A DNA stretch of 64,000 bases, from NCBI RefSeq assembly GCF_049977365.1, contig NZ_JBNGEN010000001.1, positions 682,001 through 746,000 of the forward strand, written 5' to 3'. Below the pieces are notes generated by a model. The model was not told the DNA's origin. It did not search any database and saw nothing but the letters and a program-made list of their open reading frames with translations. Position 1 is the stretch's first letter, and every line of letters starts with the position of its first letter. The stretch comes from Brachymonas sp049977365 (lineage in GTDB: Bacteria > Pseudomonadota > Gammaproteobacteria > Burkholderiales > Burkholderiaceae_C). Position numbers and translations under genes: made by a program. Of the stretch, positions 53,977 through 63,159 are shown one piece after another.

Positions 53977-55365
53977 TCAGTGCGCTGCAGCTCCCGGCTG
54001 CGCATCGGGTTTGACCCGGCGCAGCAGCGCCATCATGGCTGCTTCGATCCGTGCCAGTGCGTCAGGCGTCTGCCCCTCGAACCGCAGAACCAGCACCGGT
54101 GTGGTGTTGGAGGCCCGAATCAGCCCAAAACCATCCTCCCAGTCCACGCGCACACCATCCACTCCCGTGATGGTCGCCTGCCCTGCAAATGCTTCTTCGG
54201 CCAGCGGGAGCAGCTCGGCGGCCACACGGTGGGGCTCGCCCTCGGCGCAGGACACATTGATTTCCGGGGTGGAGCAGCTGGTGGGCAGCGCATTGAGCAC
54301 CGCCGAAGGATCATCGGAATGGCTCAGGATTTCGAGCAGACGCGCCCCGGCATAGGTGCCATCGTCAAAGCCGTACCAACGCTCCTTGAAGAAGATGTGG
54401 CCACTCATTTCGCCACCCAGTGGGGCATCGAGCTCCTTCATCTTGGCCTTCACCAGCGAATGCCCTGTCTTGTACATGAGTGGACGCCCACCTGCTGCTT
54501 CGATGGCGGGCGCAAGCTGCTGCGTGCATTTCACATCGAACACGATGGTGCCCCCTGGAACGCGCGACAGCACATCACGTGCAAACAGCATGAGCTGACG
54601 ATCCGGATAGATGACGTGCCCGTCCTTGGTGACGATGCCCAGGCGATCCCCATCGCCATCGAAGGCCAGCCCCAGTTCAGCGTCCGAGTTGCGCAGCGCC
54701 CGCTTGACATCCTCCAGATTCTCCAGCTTGCTGGGATCGGGATGGTGGTTGGGGAAATTCCCGTCCACTTCGCTGTAGAGCTCCTGCACCTCGCAGCCCA
54801 GCCCGCGGAAAATCTCCGGTGCCGAGGCACCTGCCACACCATTGCCGCAATCCACCACGATCTTCATGGGACGCGCCAGCGCGATGGTCTTCACGATGCG
54901 GTCGCGATAGGCCGGAAACACATCCACCGTCCGCACACGGCCTCCGGGCTGGAGGTTCCAGCTTTCCTCCTCGATGAGGGTGCGCAGCTGCTGAATCTCC
55001 TCTCCATGAATGGCACGTCCCTGCAGCACCATCTTGAAGCCGTTGTGGTCCTTGGGATTGTGACTGCCTGTCACCTGAATGCCGCTGTCGCACTCGGTAT
55101 GGGCTGCGAAATACAGCATGGGAGTCGTCACCATGCCGATGTCGATCACCTCGACACCCGTCTCCTGCAGCCCCTGCTTGAGCGCCTCCACCAGCATCGG
55201 GCCACTCAGCCGTCCATCGCGGCCCACGGCCACGCTGCGGCTGCCCAATGCCATGGCCCGGGTCCCGAAAGCCCGCCCCAGGGCGCGGGCCATGTCGGAA
55301 TCCAGTGTGGAAGGCACCACACCACGAATGTCATACGCCTTGAAGATGGAAGCAGGTATTTGCAT
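53977..55365 (-). CDS. Phosphomannomutase/phosphoglucomutase
   Basis: An alpha-D-phosphohexomutase that supplies mannose-1-P or glucose-1-P for polysaccharide and LPS synthesis, of the AlgC/ManB type. The 462-residue protein shows IFKAYDIRGVVP at the start, the active-site Ser loop VTGSHNPKDHNG near residue 98, the metal-binding DGDGDRLG near 245, the sugar loop GGEMSGHIFF and the phosphate-binding RASNTTPVLVLRFE. It is separated from waaA by 151 bp. Confidence 0.94.
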   Translation of the reverse strand: MQIPASIFKAYDIRGVVPSTLDSDMARALGRAFGTRAMALGSRSVAVGRDGRLSGPMLVEALKQGLQETGVEVIDIGMVTTPMLYFAAHTECDSGIQVTGSHNPKDHNGFKMVLQGRAIHGEEIQQLRTLIEEESWNLQPGGRVRTVDVFPAYRDRIVKTIALARPMKIVVDCGNGVAGASAPEIFRGLGCEVQELYSEVDGNFPNHHPDPSKLENLEDVKRALRNSDAELGLAFDGDGDRLGIVTKDGHVIYPDRQLMLFARDVLSRVPGGTIVFDVKCTQQLAPAIEAAGGRPLMYKTGHSLVKAKMKELDAPLGGEMSGHIFFKERWYGFDDGTYAGARLLEILSHSDDPSAVLNALPTSCSTPEINVSCAEGEPHRVAAELLPLAEEAFAGQATITGVDGVRVDWEDGFGLIRASNTTPVLVLRFEGQTPDALARIEAAMMALLRRVKPDAQPGAAAH

Positions 55366-55455
55366 GATTCGATTACGGAAGGAATAACTTCTCCATTGTA
55401 ATCAGCCAAAAATCCTGTTTCTGCGCTCACAGGCACACATTCCCCTCCCCATTTC

Positions 55456-56043
55456 TCAGCAGTGCAAACGGAACATGCGGTCACGCACCTCCCTGCGCTG
55501 GCGTGCGATGTGATCCATTTTCTGCGGCCCTCCGCCCTGACGCGCCATGGCGTCCAGATTGCGGATCTGCGCGTCCAGTGCACGGCATTGCCGGTCATGC
55601 CAGGAAGCCTGTGCTCCCTGCACCACCACCGCGCCCCGGCCTGTCTGCGATGCAGAAGATCCTCTTGCAACCGCGGTGACAGGTTCGGGAGCCGGCTGTC
55701 GCGCCTGCCACTGCTGCTGTGCATAGACCACCTGATCCTGGAAGGACATTGCCGCAGGAACGCTGAAGATGTCAGTCGTCAGCCCCGCCTGATCGGCACA
55801 TCGGCGCAACGACCAGAACAAACCTCCTCCGCTGTAGGCACTGCAGCGATACAGAAACACGGTCCCGGCAGGAGGCTCGTTGCTGTAGGTGGAAACCGGC
55901 GCCGCATCCATCGCCTTGGGCGCTGCACACCGCGGCTCGGTCGAATAGGAGTTTCCGCAACGATAGATGGGTTGTGCATATCCCGGCTGCACCCCCGGCA
56001 ACAGCCCCATCCACATCATTCCCAAAGCCAGAAAACGCTTCAT
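55456..56043 (-). CDS. Exported hypothetical protein with conserved C-terminal CRALDAQ...LHC motif
   Basis: A 195-residue precursor with a signal peptide (residues about 1-23, ending GYAQP). The central part has paired Cys (YRCGNSYSTEPRC, YRCSAYSG, RRCADQAG) suited to disulfide formation. The C-terminal 45 residues, from CRALDAQIRNLDAMARQGGG to a final LHC, form a charged helix of the type seen in other small exported betaproteobacterial proteins. The function is unknown. It is transcribed on its own, with a 90-bp gap to the mutase gene. Confidence 0.8.
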   Translation of the reverse strand: MKRFLALGMMWMGLLPGVQPGYAQPIYRCGNSYSTEPRCAAPKAMDAAPVSTYSNEPPAGTVFLYRCSAYSGGGLFWSLRRCADQAGLTTDIFSVPAAMSFQDQVVYAQQQWQARQPAPEPVTAVARGSSASQTGRGAVVVQGAQASWHDRQCRALDAQIRNLDAMARQGGGPQKMDHIARQRREVRDRMFRLHC

Positions 56044-56161
56044 GGTGTCTCCATCCTGAAATGTCCGTGACAGGCATCATAGACATACCAGAGCCTCACA
56101 GGGAAGATGGAACTTCCTCGCTGGTCAAGACAGTGACTCCCACACTTCGGAAACAGACATG

Positions 56162-56196
56162 AAAAAGCCCCGCGAGGACCGAGGTCTGCAGGGCTT
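56162..56196 (-). terminator. Terminator after tRNA-Thr
   Basis: On the minus strand arms AGCCCT and GGGGCT bracket an internal ACC/GGT stem, followed by five T residues, 16 bp after the tRNA. Confidence 0.8.
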
Positions 56197-56211
56197 GATC
56201 GAAGCGATCGC

Positions 56212-56287
56212 TGGTGCCGGTTGTCGGATTTGAACTGACGACCTACCGCTTACAAGGCGGGTGCTCTACCAACTGAGCTAAACCGGC
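56212..56287 (-). tRNA. tRNA-Thr(TGT)
   Basis: A 76-nt gene with encoded CCA. Acceptor stem GCCGGTT/AACCGGC, D-arm GCTCAGTTGGTAGAGC, anticodon loop CTTGTAA giving TGT, and T-arm GTCAGTTCAAATCCGAC. It matches the E. coli tRNA-Thr(TGT) pattern. Confidence 0.96.
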
Positions 56288-56296
56288 AACGCGTGC

Positions 56297-56302
56297 ATTA
56301 TA
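56297..56302 (-). promoter_or_regulatory. -10 box of the tRNA-Thr promoter
   Basis: A perfect TATAAT lies 9 bp upstream of the tRNA on the minus strand. The -35 region (GCAGGA-like at 17 bp) is weak. Confidence 0.6.
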
Positions 56303-56375
56303 GGGAAGAAAGGACAACGTCCTGCACCCTGCCTGATGCCAGATGGCACTTCATTCGAAGAAATGATGCAGGTGT

Positions 56376-56879
56376 TCACTTCACCACACGCAGGGAGCTG
56401 ACCTTGCGGGCAGGCGTCGATTGCATGCCACCCTCTCCAGCTGCAGGAGACGAAGCATCAGCCTGCGGCTCATCACCTCCCATCGGATCATGCCCATGCA
56501 CTTCCAGCGTGGATGGCTGCGAGGGCTGCTCAGAGGAGGACTGACCGTCATCCGGCGCATCCTCCACCTCGAAACCCATGCCCTGCCCGGTTTCCCGGGC
56601 ATAGATGGCCTGCACCCGCTCCACAGGAACGATGATTTCGCGCACCTTGCCAGAGAAGCGTGCCTTGAAACGCACCTCCTCGTTGCCGAGGCTCAAGCCT
56701 CCAGTCGCATCCATGCCGACATTGAGCACGATCTCGCCATCATGCACGAACTCACGGGGGACCGAGACCGTATGGTCCACCTTCACGAGCAGATAGGGAG
56801 TCAGCCCATTGTCCGAACACCACTCGTGCCATGCCCGAATCATGTAGGGACGCGTGGATGTCAAGGCAGGTTGGGACAT
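56376..56879 (-). CDS. sspB: ClpXP protease specificity-enhancing factor SspB
   Basis: SspB delivers ssrA-tagged stalled proteins to ClpXP. The 167-residue protein has the SspB fold at its N-terminal two thirds (RPYMIRAWHEWCSDNGLTPY, GLSLGNEEVRFKARFSG), an acidic flexible linker, and the ClpX-binding tail LRVVK at the very C terminus. It follows sspA by 41 bp, the usual order. Confidence 0.95.
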   Translation of the reverse strand: MSQPALTSTRPYMIRAWHEWCSDNGLTPYLLVKVDHTVSVPREFVHDGEIVLNVGMDATGGLSLGNEEVRFKARFSGKVREIIVPVERVQAIYARETGQGMGFEVEDAPDDGQSSSEQPSQPSTLEVHGHDPMGGDEPQADASSPAAGEGGMQSTPARKVSSLRVVK

Positions 56880-56920
56880 GGGAGGATCCTTCAGTCAGGG
56901 AAGTGGAAAGCCACGAAAAA

Positions 56921-57532
56921 TCAGCGGCGCATGACCTTTTCGGAAGGCGTGAGCGCTTCGATGTAGGCAGGACGCGAGAAAATCCGCTCCGCATACTTCA
57001 GCAGCGGAGAGGCATTCTTGCTGAGCTCGATGCCATAGTAGTCGAGGCGCCACAGCAGCGGTGCAATGGCTACATCCAGCATGGAAAAATTGTCTCCCAG
57101 CATGTACTTGTTCTTGAGGAACACAGGCGCCAGCTGCGTCAGGCGATCGCGGATCTGGTTGCGTGCCTTGTCGAGTGCCTTGTCGTTGCCCTTGATGCTG
57201 CGATCCTCCAGCACCGAGACGTGCGTAAAGAGTTCCTTCTCGAAGTTCAGCAGAAACAGACGCACGCGCGCGCGGTCCACCGGATCTCCAGGCATGAGCT
57301 GGGGATGCGGAAAACGCTCGTCGATGTATTCATTGATGATGTTCGATTCATACAGGATCAGATCACGCTCGACGAGAATCGGCACCTGCCCGTAGGGGTT
57401 CATCACATTGATGTCCTCGGGCTTGTTGTACAGATCGACATCGCGGATCTCGAAGTCCATGCCCTTCTCGAACAGCACGAATCGGCAACGGTGAGAGAAG
57501 GGGCAGGTAGTGCCGGAATACAGAACCATCAT
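56921..57532 (-). CDS. sspA: Stringent starvation protein A
   Basis: SspA is a glutathione-S-transferase-fold protein that binds RNA polymerase and aids stress gene expression. The 203-residue protein begins MMVLYSGTTCPFSHRCRFVL, continues with MNPYGQVPILVERDLILYES, and ends with the helical GST C-terminal domain. The ATG at 57532 is chosen because the family starts MMVLYSG; 12 further upstream in-frame residues are not conserved. Confidence 0.96.
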   Translation of the reverse strand: MMVLYSGTTCPFSHRCRFVLFEKGMDFEIRDVDLYNKPEDINVMNPYGQVPILVERDLILYESNIINEYIDERFPHPQLMPGDPVDRARVRLFLLNFEKELFTHVSVLEDRSIKGNDKALDKARNQIRDRLTQLAPVFLKNKYMLGDNFSMLDVAIAPLLWRLDYYGIELSKNASPLLKYAERIFSRPAYIEALTPSEKVMRR

Positions 57533-57583
57533 GATGGGAAAGTCCCTTTCTGCGCTGCCATGGGGCATGACAGCCTATAAACC

Positions 57584-57623
57584 AAAAAAGAGTGGGCACC
57601 GTCAGTGCCGGTGCGCCCACTCT
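57584..57623 (-). terminator. Strong terminator after petC
   Basis: On the minus strand AGAGTGGGCGCACC pairs with GGTGCCCACTC (one bulge), followed by six T residues. It closes the petABC operon about 40 bp after petC and separates it from sspA. Confidence 0.9.
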
Positions 57624-57662
57624 CCTGTCCCCCGCAGACTGCGAGGGATTGACCTCACGTGC

Positions 57663-58439
57663 TTACTTCACGTCCTTCCAGTAGGCACGATTGAGCTTCC
57701 AGGCGATGAGCCCGAAAATCGCAAGGTAAGCCAGCACGAAAATCCCGATGGTCTTGCGGGTCTTCTGAGCCGGCTCGGCCATCCACTGCATGTAGTTCAC
57801 CAGGTCACCGACGTTCTGATCGAACACGGCAGGATCCATGGTTCCCGGGCTGACCTGTTCCCACTTGCCTGTGAACACCTCGGTTGCCGGACCGGAACCT
57901 TCCTTGACGGTGTGGAATACCGGCTTGCGCTCGCCCTGCAGTTCCCACAGCACGTTGGGCATGGCCACGTTGTGGAACACCGTGTTGTTCCAGCCGGTCT
58001 GGCTGTTGGGATCGCGGTAGAAGCTGCGCAGATAGGTGTAGAGGTAATCCGCACCGGTACGGCCAGCCCCTGCACGGGAACGGGCAATCACGGTCAGATC
58101 GGGAGGAGTGGTACCGAACCATGCCTTGCCCTGCTTGGGCGTCATGGCCACGGACATGGTCTCACCCACCTTCTGGTCGGTAAAGATCAGGTTGTCCTTG
58201 ATCTGCTGGTCGCTCAGACCGATGTCCTTCAGACGGTTGTAACGCATGAAGTTCGCGGAGTGGCAGTTCAGGCAGTAGTTGACGAACAGCTTGACACCGT
58301 TCTGCAGCGAGGGCAGGTTGGAACTGTCGACCGGAGCCTTGTCCCACTTGATGTCGCCCCCTTCGTTGGCATACGCCACACTGCCCAGCATGCCGGCTGC
58401 GCACAGCAGGCCAGCGATCACATTCTTGATTTGTTTCAT
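57663..58439 (-). CDS. petC: Cytochrome c1 of the bc1 complex
   Basis: The c1 subunit takes electrons from the Rieske protein and passes them to soluble cytochrome c. The 258-residue precursor has a signal peptide (ending SVAYA at about 30), the heme site CLNCH near residue 63 with NFMRYNRL after it, the Met-ligand region, and a C-terminal membrane anchor (about residues 230-250). The ATG at 58439 has AGGAG upstream. It is last in petABC. Confidence 0.96.
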   Translation of the reverse strand: MKQIKNVIAGLLCAAGMLGSVAYANEGGDIKWDKAPVDSSNLPSLQNGVKLFVNYCLNCHSANFMRYNRLKDIGLSDQQIKDNLIFTDQKVGETMSVAMTPKQGKAWFGTTPPDLTVIARSRAGAGRTGADYLYTYLRSFYRDPNSQTGWNNTVFHNVAMPNVLWELQGERKPVFHTVKEGSGPATEVFTGKWEQVSPGTMDPAVFDQNVGDLVNYMQWMAEPAQKTRKTIGIFVLAYLAIFGLIAWKLNRAYWKDVK

Positions 58440-58462
58440 GATGCTTTCTCCTGTGCTCATTC

Positions 58463-59878
58463 TCAGTGGGGCTTGAAGGTGACACGAGCCGGAACGGGCT
58501 TGGGATCACCCAGCTGGCTCCACCAGGGCATGAGCAGGAAGAAACCAAAGTAGATCAGGGTACCGACCTGGGAGATGAACTGGTAGACCGGAGAGGGCGG
58601 CTGAACACCCAGGTAGGCCAGCGCGATGAAGTCGACGACGAACACGCCATAGACCACCTTGTGCCAGTCCGGACGGTAGCGGATCGACTTGACGGGGCTG
58701 TTGTCGAGCCACGGCAGGAAGAAGAGGATGATCACGGCACCACCCATGGCCACCACACCCCAGAACTTGGCGTCGATGGCAAGGAACAGCACACACAGCA
58801 CCGCAGCGCCACCCACCGTCACCATCTTGGCAATGGCGGAGAGCTTGCACTTGGTGACCGCAAACAGGGCTGCCACTACGGTAATGCCCATCACCACATA
58901 CACCATCTGGGTCGTCATGGCGCGCAGCATGGAATAGAACGGGGTGAAATACCAGACCGGCGCAATATGCAGCGGGGTGGTCATGGGATCAGCCGGGATG
59001 AAGTTGTTGTACTCGAGGAAGTAACCGCCCATTTCGGGAGCGAAGAACACCACCGCGCAGAACACGAACAGGAACACGGCCACGCCCAGGATGTCATGGA
59101 CGGTGTAGTAGGGATGGAAGGGAATGCCATCTGCAGGCGCAGTGGCGGACCAGCGGTTGCCCTTGGGACCCTGCTTGATCTCGACACCGTCAGGGTTGTT
59201 GGAACCCACATCGTGCAGGGCCAGCAAGTGAGCCACCACCAGGCCCAGCAGCACCAGCGGAACGGCAATGACGTGGAAGCTGAAGAAGCGGTTCAGCGTG
59301 GCGTCGCTCACCACATAGTCACCGCGAATGAGCAGGGAGAGATCCGGACCAATGAACGGAATGGCGGAGAACAGGTTCACGATCACCTGTGCACCCCAGT
59401 AGGACATCTGCCCCCAGGGAAGCAGATAGCCCATGAAGGCTTCGGCCATCAGCGCCAGGAAGATGCCGCAGCCGAACAGCCACACCAGCTCGCGGGGCTT
59501 GCGGTAGCTGCCGTACAGAAGACCGCGGAACATGTGGAGATACACCACCACGAAGAAGGCCGAAGCCCCCGTGGAATGGGTATAGCGGATCCACCAGCCT
59601 GCGGGCACGTCGCGCATGATGTACTCGACCGAGGCGAACGCCAGGCGTGCGTCGGGCTTGTAGTGCATGACGAGGAAGATCCCCGTCACGATCTGGATCA
59701 CCAGAACCAGCAGTGCCAGGGAGCCGAAGATGTACCAGAAGTTGAAGTTCTTCGGCGCATAGTACTCGGACATGTGCACGCGGTAGGCAGAGAACATGGT
59801 CGGGAAACGGTTCTCGAACCAGTTCGTCAGCTTGGCGCCGGCCGGTGCATTGGGAGAAATTTCTTTGAATTCAGCCAT
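58463..59878 (-). CDS. petB: Cytochrome b of the bc1 complex
   Basis: The quinol-oxidising diheme membrane subunit. The 471-residue protein has eight to nine membrane helices. Heme ligands are the His residues of RYTHSTGASAFF and YLHMFRGLLYG in helix B and of FFSFHVIAVPL and LLALHDVG in helix D. The quinol-site signature appears as PPSP. It lies between petA and petC. Confidence 0.97.
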   Translation of the reverse strand: MAEFKEISPNAPAGAKLTNWFENRFPTMFSAYRVHMSEYYAPKNFNFWYIFGSLALLVLVIQIVTGIFLVMHYKPDARLAFASVEYIMRDVPAGWWIRYTHSTGASAFFVVVYLHMFRGLLYGSYRKPRELVWLFGCGIFLALMAEAFMGYLLPWGQMSYWGAQVIVNLFSAIPFIGPDLSLLIRGDYVVSDATLNRFFSFHVIAVPLVLLGLVVAHLLALHDVGSNNPDGVEIKQGPKGNRWSATAPADGIPFHPYYTVHDILGVAVFLFVFCAVVFFAPEMGGYFLEYNNFIPADPMTTPLHIAPVWYFTPFYSMLRAMTTQMVYVVMGITVVAALFAVTKCKLSAIAKMVTVGGAAVLCVLFLAIDAKFWGVVAMGGAVIILFFLPWLDNSPVKSIRYRPDWHKVVYGVFVVDFIALAYLGVQPPSPVYQFISQVGTLIYFGFFLLMPWWSQLGDPKPVPARVTFKPH

Positions 59879-59889
59879 GTTGTGTCACC

Positions 59890-60486
59890 TCAAGCCTTCT
59901 TGTCTTCGCCGATGAGCAGTTTGGTCTCGGACAGGAACATGTAGGGAGGAACCTCCAGGTTGTCCGGTGCGGGCTTGTTCTTGAACACGCGACCTGCGAG
60001 GTCGAACGTGGAGCCGTGGCAGGGGCAAAGGAAGCCACCCGGCCAATCGGTGGGCAGCGACGGCTGCGCACCTGGCGCGAACTTGGAATTCGGGGAGCAG
60101 CCCAGATGCGTGCAGATCCCGATCATCACCATGAATTCGGGATTGCGCGAACGCCACTGGTTCTTGGCGTATTCGGGGGTGGGAATGTTGGTGCGATCGG
60201 ACTGGGGATCGACCAGCTGGGCTTCGTCTTTCTTGAGCGATGCCAGCATCTCGGGCGTGCGACGCAGGATCCACACGGGCTTGCCGCGCCATTCCACGGT
60301 CTTCATTTCGCCGGGCTTGATGTCGGAGATGTCGGCCTCCACGGGCGCACCAGCAGCCTTTGCCAGCTCCGACGGCTCAAAGCTGCTGATCAGGGGCACG
60401 GCAACGCCGGCCGCTCCTACTGCACCGGCACAGCCCGATGCAATCAGCCAGGTGCGTTTACTGGCGTCCACTGGTGTATCACTCAT
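59890..60486 (-). CDS. petA: Rieske iron-sulfur subunit of the bc1 complex
   Basis: Carries the [2Fe-2S] cluster that takes electrons from quinol. The 198-residue protein has an N-terminal anchor with a Tat-like start (SKRTWLIASGCAGAVG), then the cluster motifs CTHLGC (near residue 125) and CPCHGS (near 154). It is the first gene of petABC, with a good promoter upstream, and is divergent from mscL. Confidence 0.97.
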   Translation of the reverse strand: MSDTPVDASKRTWLIASGCAGAVGAAGVAVPLISSFEPSELAKAAGAPVEADISDIKPGEMKTVEWRGKPVWILRRTPEMLASLKKDEAQLVDPQSDRTNIPTPEYAKNQWRSRNPEFMVMIGICTHLGCSPNSKFAPGAQPSLPTDWPGGFLCPCHGSTFDLAGRVFKNKPAPDNLEVPPYMFLSETKLLIGEDKKA

Positions 60487-60540
60487 AGGGAATCCTCAAG
60501 ATGTACTGTTACGCATGTTCACAGCAGGGTTAACCTTGTT

Positions 60541-60570
60541 ATTGTAGCTCAGTGACAGTCTGTAATTCAA
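60541..60570 (-). promoter_or_regulatory. petABC promoter
   Basis: On the minus strand TTGAAT (60565-60570), 18 bp spacer, TACAAT (60541-60546), about 55 bp before the petA ATG. Confidence 0.7.
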
Positions 60571-60649
60571 TGTAGCCCGGGAAGGAGGCCCCAACCTCCG
60601 TATGCCATACTCCCACCATTCACACTGCTTTCATCCAGAAAGGTTCGAT

Positions 60650-61081
60650 ATGGGAATGCTCAATGAATTCAAGGAGTTCGCCGTCAAAGGAAATGCCGTT
60701 GACCTCGCGGTCGGCGTGATCATCGGGGGGGCTTTCGGCAAGATCGTCGACTCCCTCGTCAAGGACATCATCATGCCCGTGATCAGCATGGTGATCGGCA
60801 AGATCGATTTTTCCAACCTCTACGTCGTGCTGGGCACGGTTCCTGCAGGAACTCCACACACGCTCGACGCCATGCAGAAAGCAGGGGTACCGGTCTTCGC
60901 ATACGGCAACTTCATCACCATTCTGGTGAACTTCCTCATTCTGGCCTTCATCATCTTTCTGATGGTCAAGCAGATCAATCGCCTCAAGCACGCCGAACCC
61001 GAGGCCGCTCCGGCACCCGAGGCGCCCAAGGAAGAAGTGGTTCTGCTGCGTGAGATCCGCGACAGCCTGAATCGCCAGTGA
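60650..61081 (+). CDS. mscL: Large-conductance mechanosensitive channel
   Basis: MscL opens under high membrane tension to release solutes after osmotic downshock. The 143-residue protein has the amphipathic N terminus MGMLNEFKEFAVKGNAVDLA, pore helix TM1 with AVGVIIGGAFGKIVDSLV, a periplasmic loop, TM2 near residues 78-100, and a C-terminal helix after an Ala/Pro/Glu linker. The ATG at 60650 is preceded by AAAGG. A terminator follows directly. Confidence 0.97.
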   Translation: MGMLNEFKEFAVKGNAVDLAVGVIIGGAFGKIVDSLVKDIIMPVISMVIGKIDFSNLYVVLGTVPAGTPHTLDAMQKAGVPVFAYGNFITILVNFLILAFIIFLMVKQINRLKHAEPEAAPAPEAPKEEVVLLREIRDSLNRQ

Positions 61082-61089
61082 TGCCCTCT

Positions 61090-61123
61090 GCGCCCGCTGC
61101 CGTACAAGGAAGCGGGCGCTTTT
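61090..61123 (+). terminator. Terminator after mscL
   Basis: Perfect 9-bp arms GCGCCCGCT and AGCGGGCGC followed by TTTT, 8 bp after mscL; it ends on the stop codon of the convergent pdxA. Confidence 0.8.
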
Positions 61124-62250
61124 CAGCTCCCCGCGCCGTGTGCCGGTGAGAAGTCCGAGGCACTCAGCATGCGTGCCATGTCCAGTGCAGCCAACAGGCT
61201 CTGCGCATCGGCCCTGGCAGTCCCCGCCAGATCGAAGGCGGTGCCATGGTCTGGACTGGTGCGCACAAGCGGGAGGCCGAGCGTGACGTTGACGCCCTGC
61301 TCCACTCCGAGGTATTTGACAGGGATCAGTCCCTGGTCGTGGTACATGGCAATCACGACGTCACAGAACGGAATCGGTGCATGTGCAGCAGCATGGGCCT
61401 GCATGAAGACGGTGTCGGGTGGATAGGGACCATGCACATGCATGCCCAAGGCCTGCGCACGCGCCACCGCAGGAATGATCACCTCCTGCTCCTCGGTGCC
61501 GAACAGCCCTCCCTCTCCAGCGTGGGGGTTGAGCCCCGCCACGGCGATGTTCGGAGGGCGATGGGCCTGCCGCGCCACGGTACGCGCCAGAAAATCATGG
61601 GTGATGCGCAGGGTTTCCTCGACCTGGGAAGCTGTCACTGCCTCGATCGCCTGGCGCAGGCTGACATGGATGCTGTTGAGGACAGTGCGCAGATCCGGAT
61701 TGGCCAGCATCATCCGCACCGGCATGTCGGACACGGAAACCCCTGCATGTTCCGCGGCCAGCGCCTGCAGCATTTCGGTATGCCCCGGCCATGGATATCC
61801 TGCCTGGGCCAGCGCCTCCTTGTGGATGGGCGCGGTGACCAGGGCACGGTAACGTCCCTGGAGCACGCCTCGCGCTCCATGCTCAATGGCCTGCGCGGCC
61901 ATGTGGCCTGCCAGGGACTGCACCTGTCCCCATGCGGGCAAGTCGGAGCACGGCTCTCCCACCTGCGACACACGCAGGATCGGCTGCCCTGCCAGGCCCT
62001 GCCGAGGCGCTTCATTTTCAGGCACCAGACGGGGGATATTCTGGGATGGAAGGCCATGACGCCTGCAGACATCAAGTGCGCGCTCCATGATGCGTCGATC
62101 GCCCGCCACCACCGCATCCCGAAAAAGTTCTGGCCGTGCGGCACAGGCCTTGACAATGATCTCTGGGCCGATGCCGGCTGGATCCCCCATGCTGATGACG
62201 ATGGGAGGTTCGGCAAACGCCGACGCAATGAAAGGCGAGGAAGATTGCAT
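61123..62250 (-). CDS. pdxA: 4-hydroxythreonine-4-phosphate dehydrogenase
   Basis: PdxA oxidises 4-phospho-hydroxy-L-threonine with NAD in the deoxyxylulose-5-phosphate-dependent route to pyridoxal phosphate. The 375-residue protein shows VISMGDPAGIGPEI near residue 18, the metal-binding His residues in GHTEML, NSIHVSLRQAI and MYHDQGLIPVKY, and NPHAGEGGLFG. I took the ATG at 62250; the 13-residue longer form starting at 62289 is possible. PLP is the cofactor of GlyA and SelA encoded in this window. Confidence 0.95.
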   Translation of the reverse strand: MQSSSPFIASAFAEPPIVISMGDPAGIGPEIIVKACAARPELFRDAVVAGDRRIMERALDVCRRHGLPSQNIPRLVPENEAPRQGLAGQPILRVSQVGEPCSDLPAWGQVQSLAGHMAAQAIEHGARGVLQGRYRALVTAPIHKEALAQAGYPWPGHTEMLQALAAEHAGVSVSDMPVRMMLANPDLRTVLNSIHVSLRQAIEAVTASQVEETLRITHDFLARTVARQAHRPPNIAVAGLNPHAGEGGLFGTEEQEVIIPAVARAQALGMHVHGPYPPDTVFMQAHAAAHAPIPFCDVVIAMYHDQGLIPVKYLGVEQGVNVTLGLPLVRTSPDHGTAFDLAGTARADAQSLLAALDMARMLSASDFSPAHGAGS

Positions 62251-62330
62251 GAGTCTCTGACAGCACGGGTACGAGACGTCCCCGTGCATAGGGGAACAGT
62301 TCGGGAAGTTTCACGGCAGTGACGCACCGG

Positions 62331-63089
62331 TCATGCCGGATTGTCGATTTCGATGTACTGGTGCTCAAGCCCGTGCAGGTCGGCAACGGCACGCCCCAGT
62401 GCCTGTACGCCGTAGCGCTCGGTGGCATGGTGCCCACAGGCAATATACGCCACCCCACATTCCCGTGCATAGTGCACCTGGGGCTCGGAAATCTCGCCGG
62501 TCAGATACACATCCGCTCCTGCTGCGATGGCTGCCTCGAAATACCCTTGCCCGCCTCCCGTGCACCACGCCACGCGCCGTACGGAACGGTGGGATTCTGA
62601 AGGCTCGACCAGCAGGGCACGGTGGCCCAGCACGCGCTCCACGTGCTGGGCAAACAGGGCTGCGCTGGGAAACACGTCTCCGGCCGGCTCCCCAAGACAA
62701 AGCAGGTTCTGTTCGCCCGTTCGCTCGTCCACCCGCAGACCGAGCTGCTGCCCCAGCTGAACATTGTTGCCAAGCTCAGGATGCGCATCCAGGGGAAGGT
62801 GGTACGCGTACACATTGAGGTCATGCTGCAGAAGCAACCGGAGTCGCTCCTTCATCCAGCCAGTGACGCGACCATCCTGTCCACGCCAGAACAGGCCATG
62901 GTGCACCAGCAGGGCATCGGCTCCTGCCGCGATGGCCGCCTCGATGAGTGCACGGCTTGCCGTGACTCCCGTCACCAGCCGACGAATCTGCGCCCTGCCC
63001 TCGACCTGCAGTCCATTGGGGCCATAATCGCGGAAGCCGCCTGGTTGCAGTATCTGGTCCAACGTCTGCAGCAGTTCATTGCGGTGCAT
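62331..63089 (-). CDS. Nif3-like (YbgI-type) dinuclear metal protein
   Basis: A conserved protein that binds a di-metal site; described as a GTP cyclohydrolase I type 2/Nif3 homologue, with an uncertain role. The 252-residue length is that of the short YbgI form. Metal ligands include the His pair in LLVHHGLFWRG and the C-terminal ACGHHATERYG; YHLPLDAHPELGNN is also typical. The ATG at 63089 has AAGGAG upstream. It lies between pdxA and the divergent protease gene. Confidence 0.92.
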   Translation of the reverse strand: MHRNELLQTLDQILQPGGFRDYGPNGLQVEGRAQIRRLVTGVTASRALIEAAIAAGADALLVHHGLFWRGQDGRVTGWMKERLRLLLQHDLNVYAYHLPLDAHPELGNNVQLGQQLGLRVDERTGEQNLLCLGEPAGDVFPSAALFAQHVERVLGHRALLVEPSESHRSVRRVAWCTGGGQGYFEAAIAAGADVYLTGEISEPQVHYARECGVAYIACGHHATERYGVQALGRAVADLHGLEHQYIEIDNPA

Positions 63090-63159
63090 GAATTCTCCTT
63101 CCTGAAAGAGGGGCGTCTGTGAATGAAGCACGGCCCCGTTTTGCCGTCACCTTCCGGTC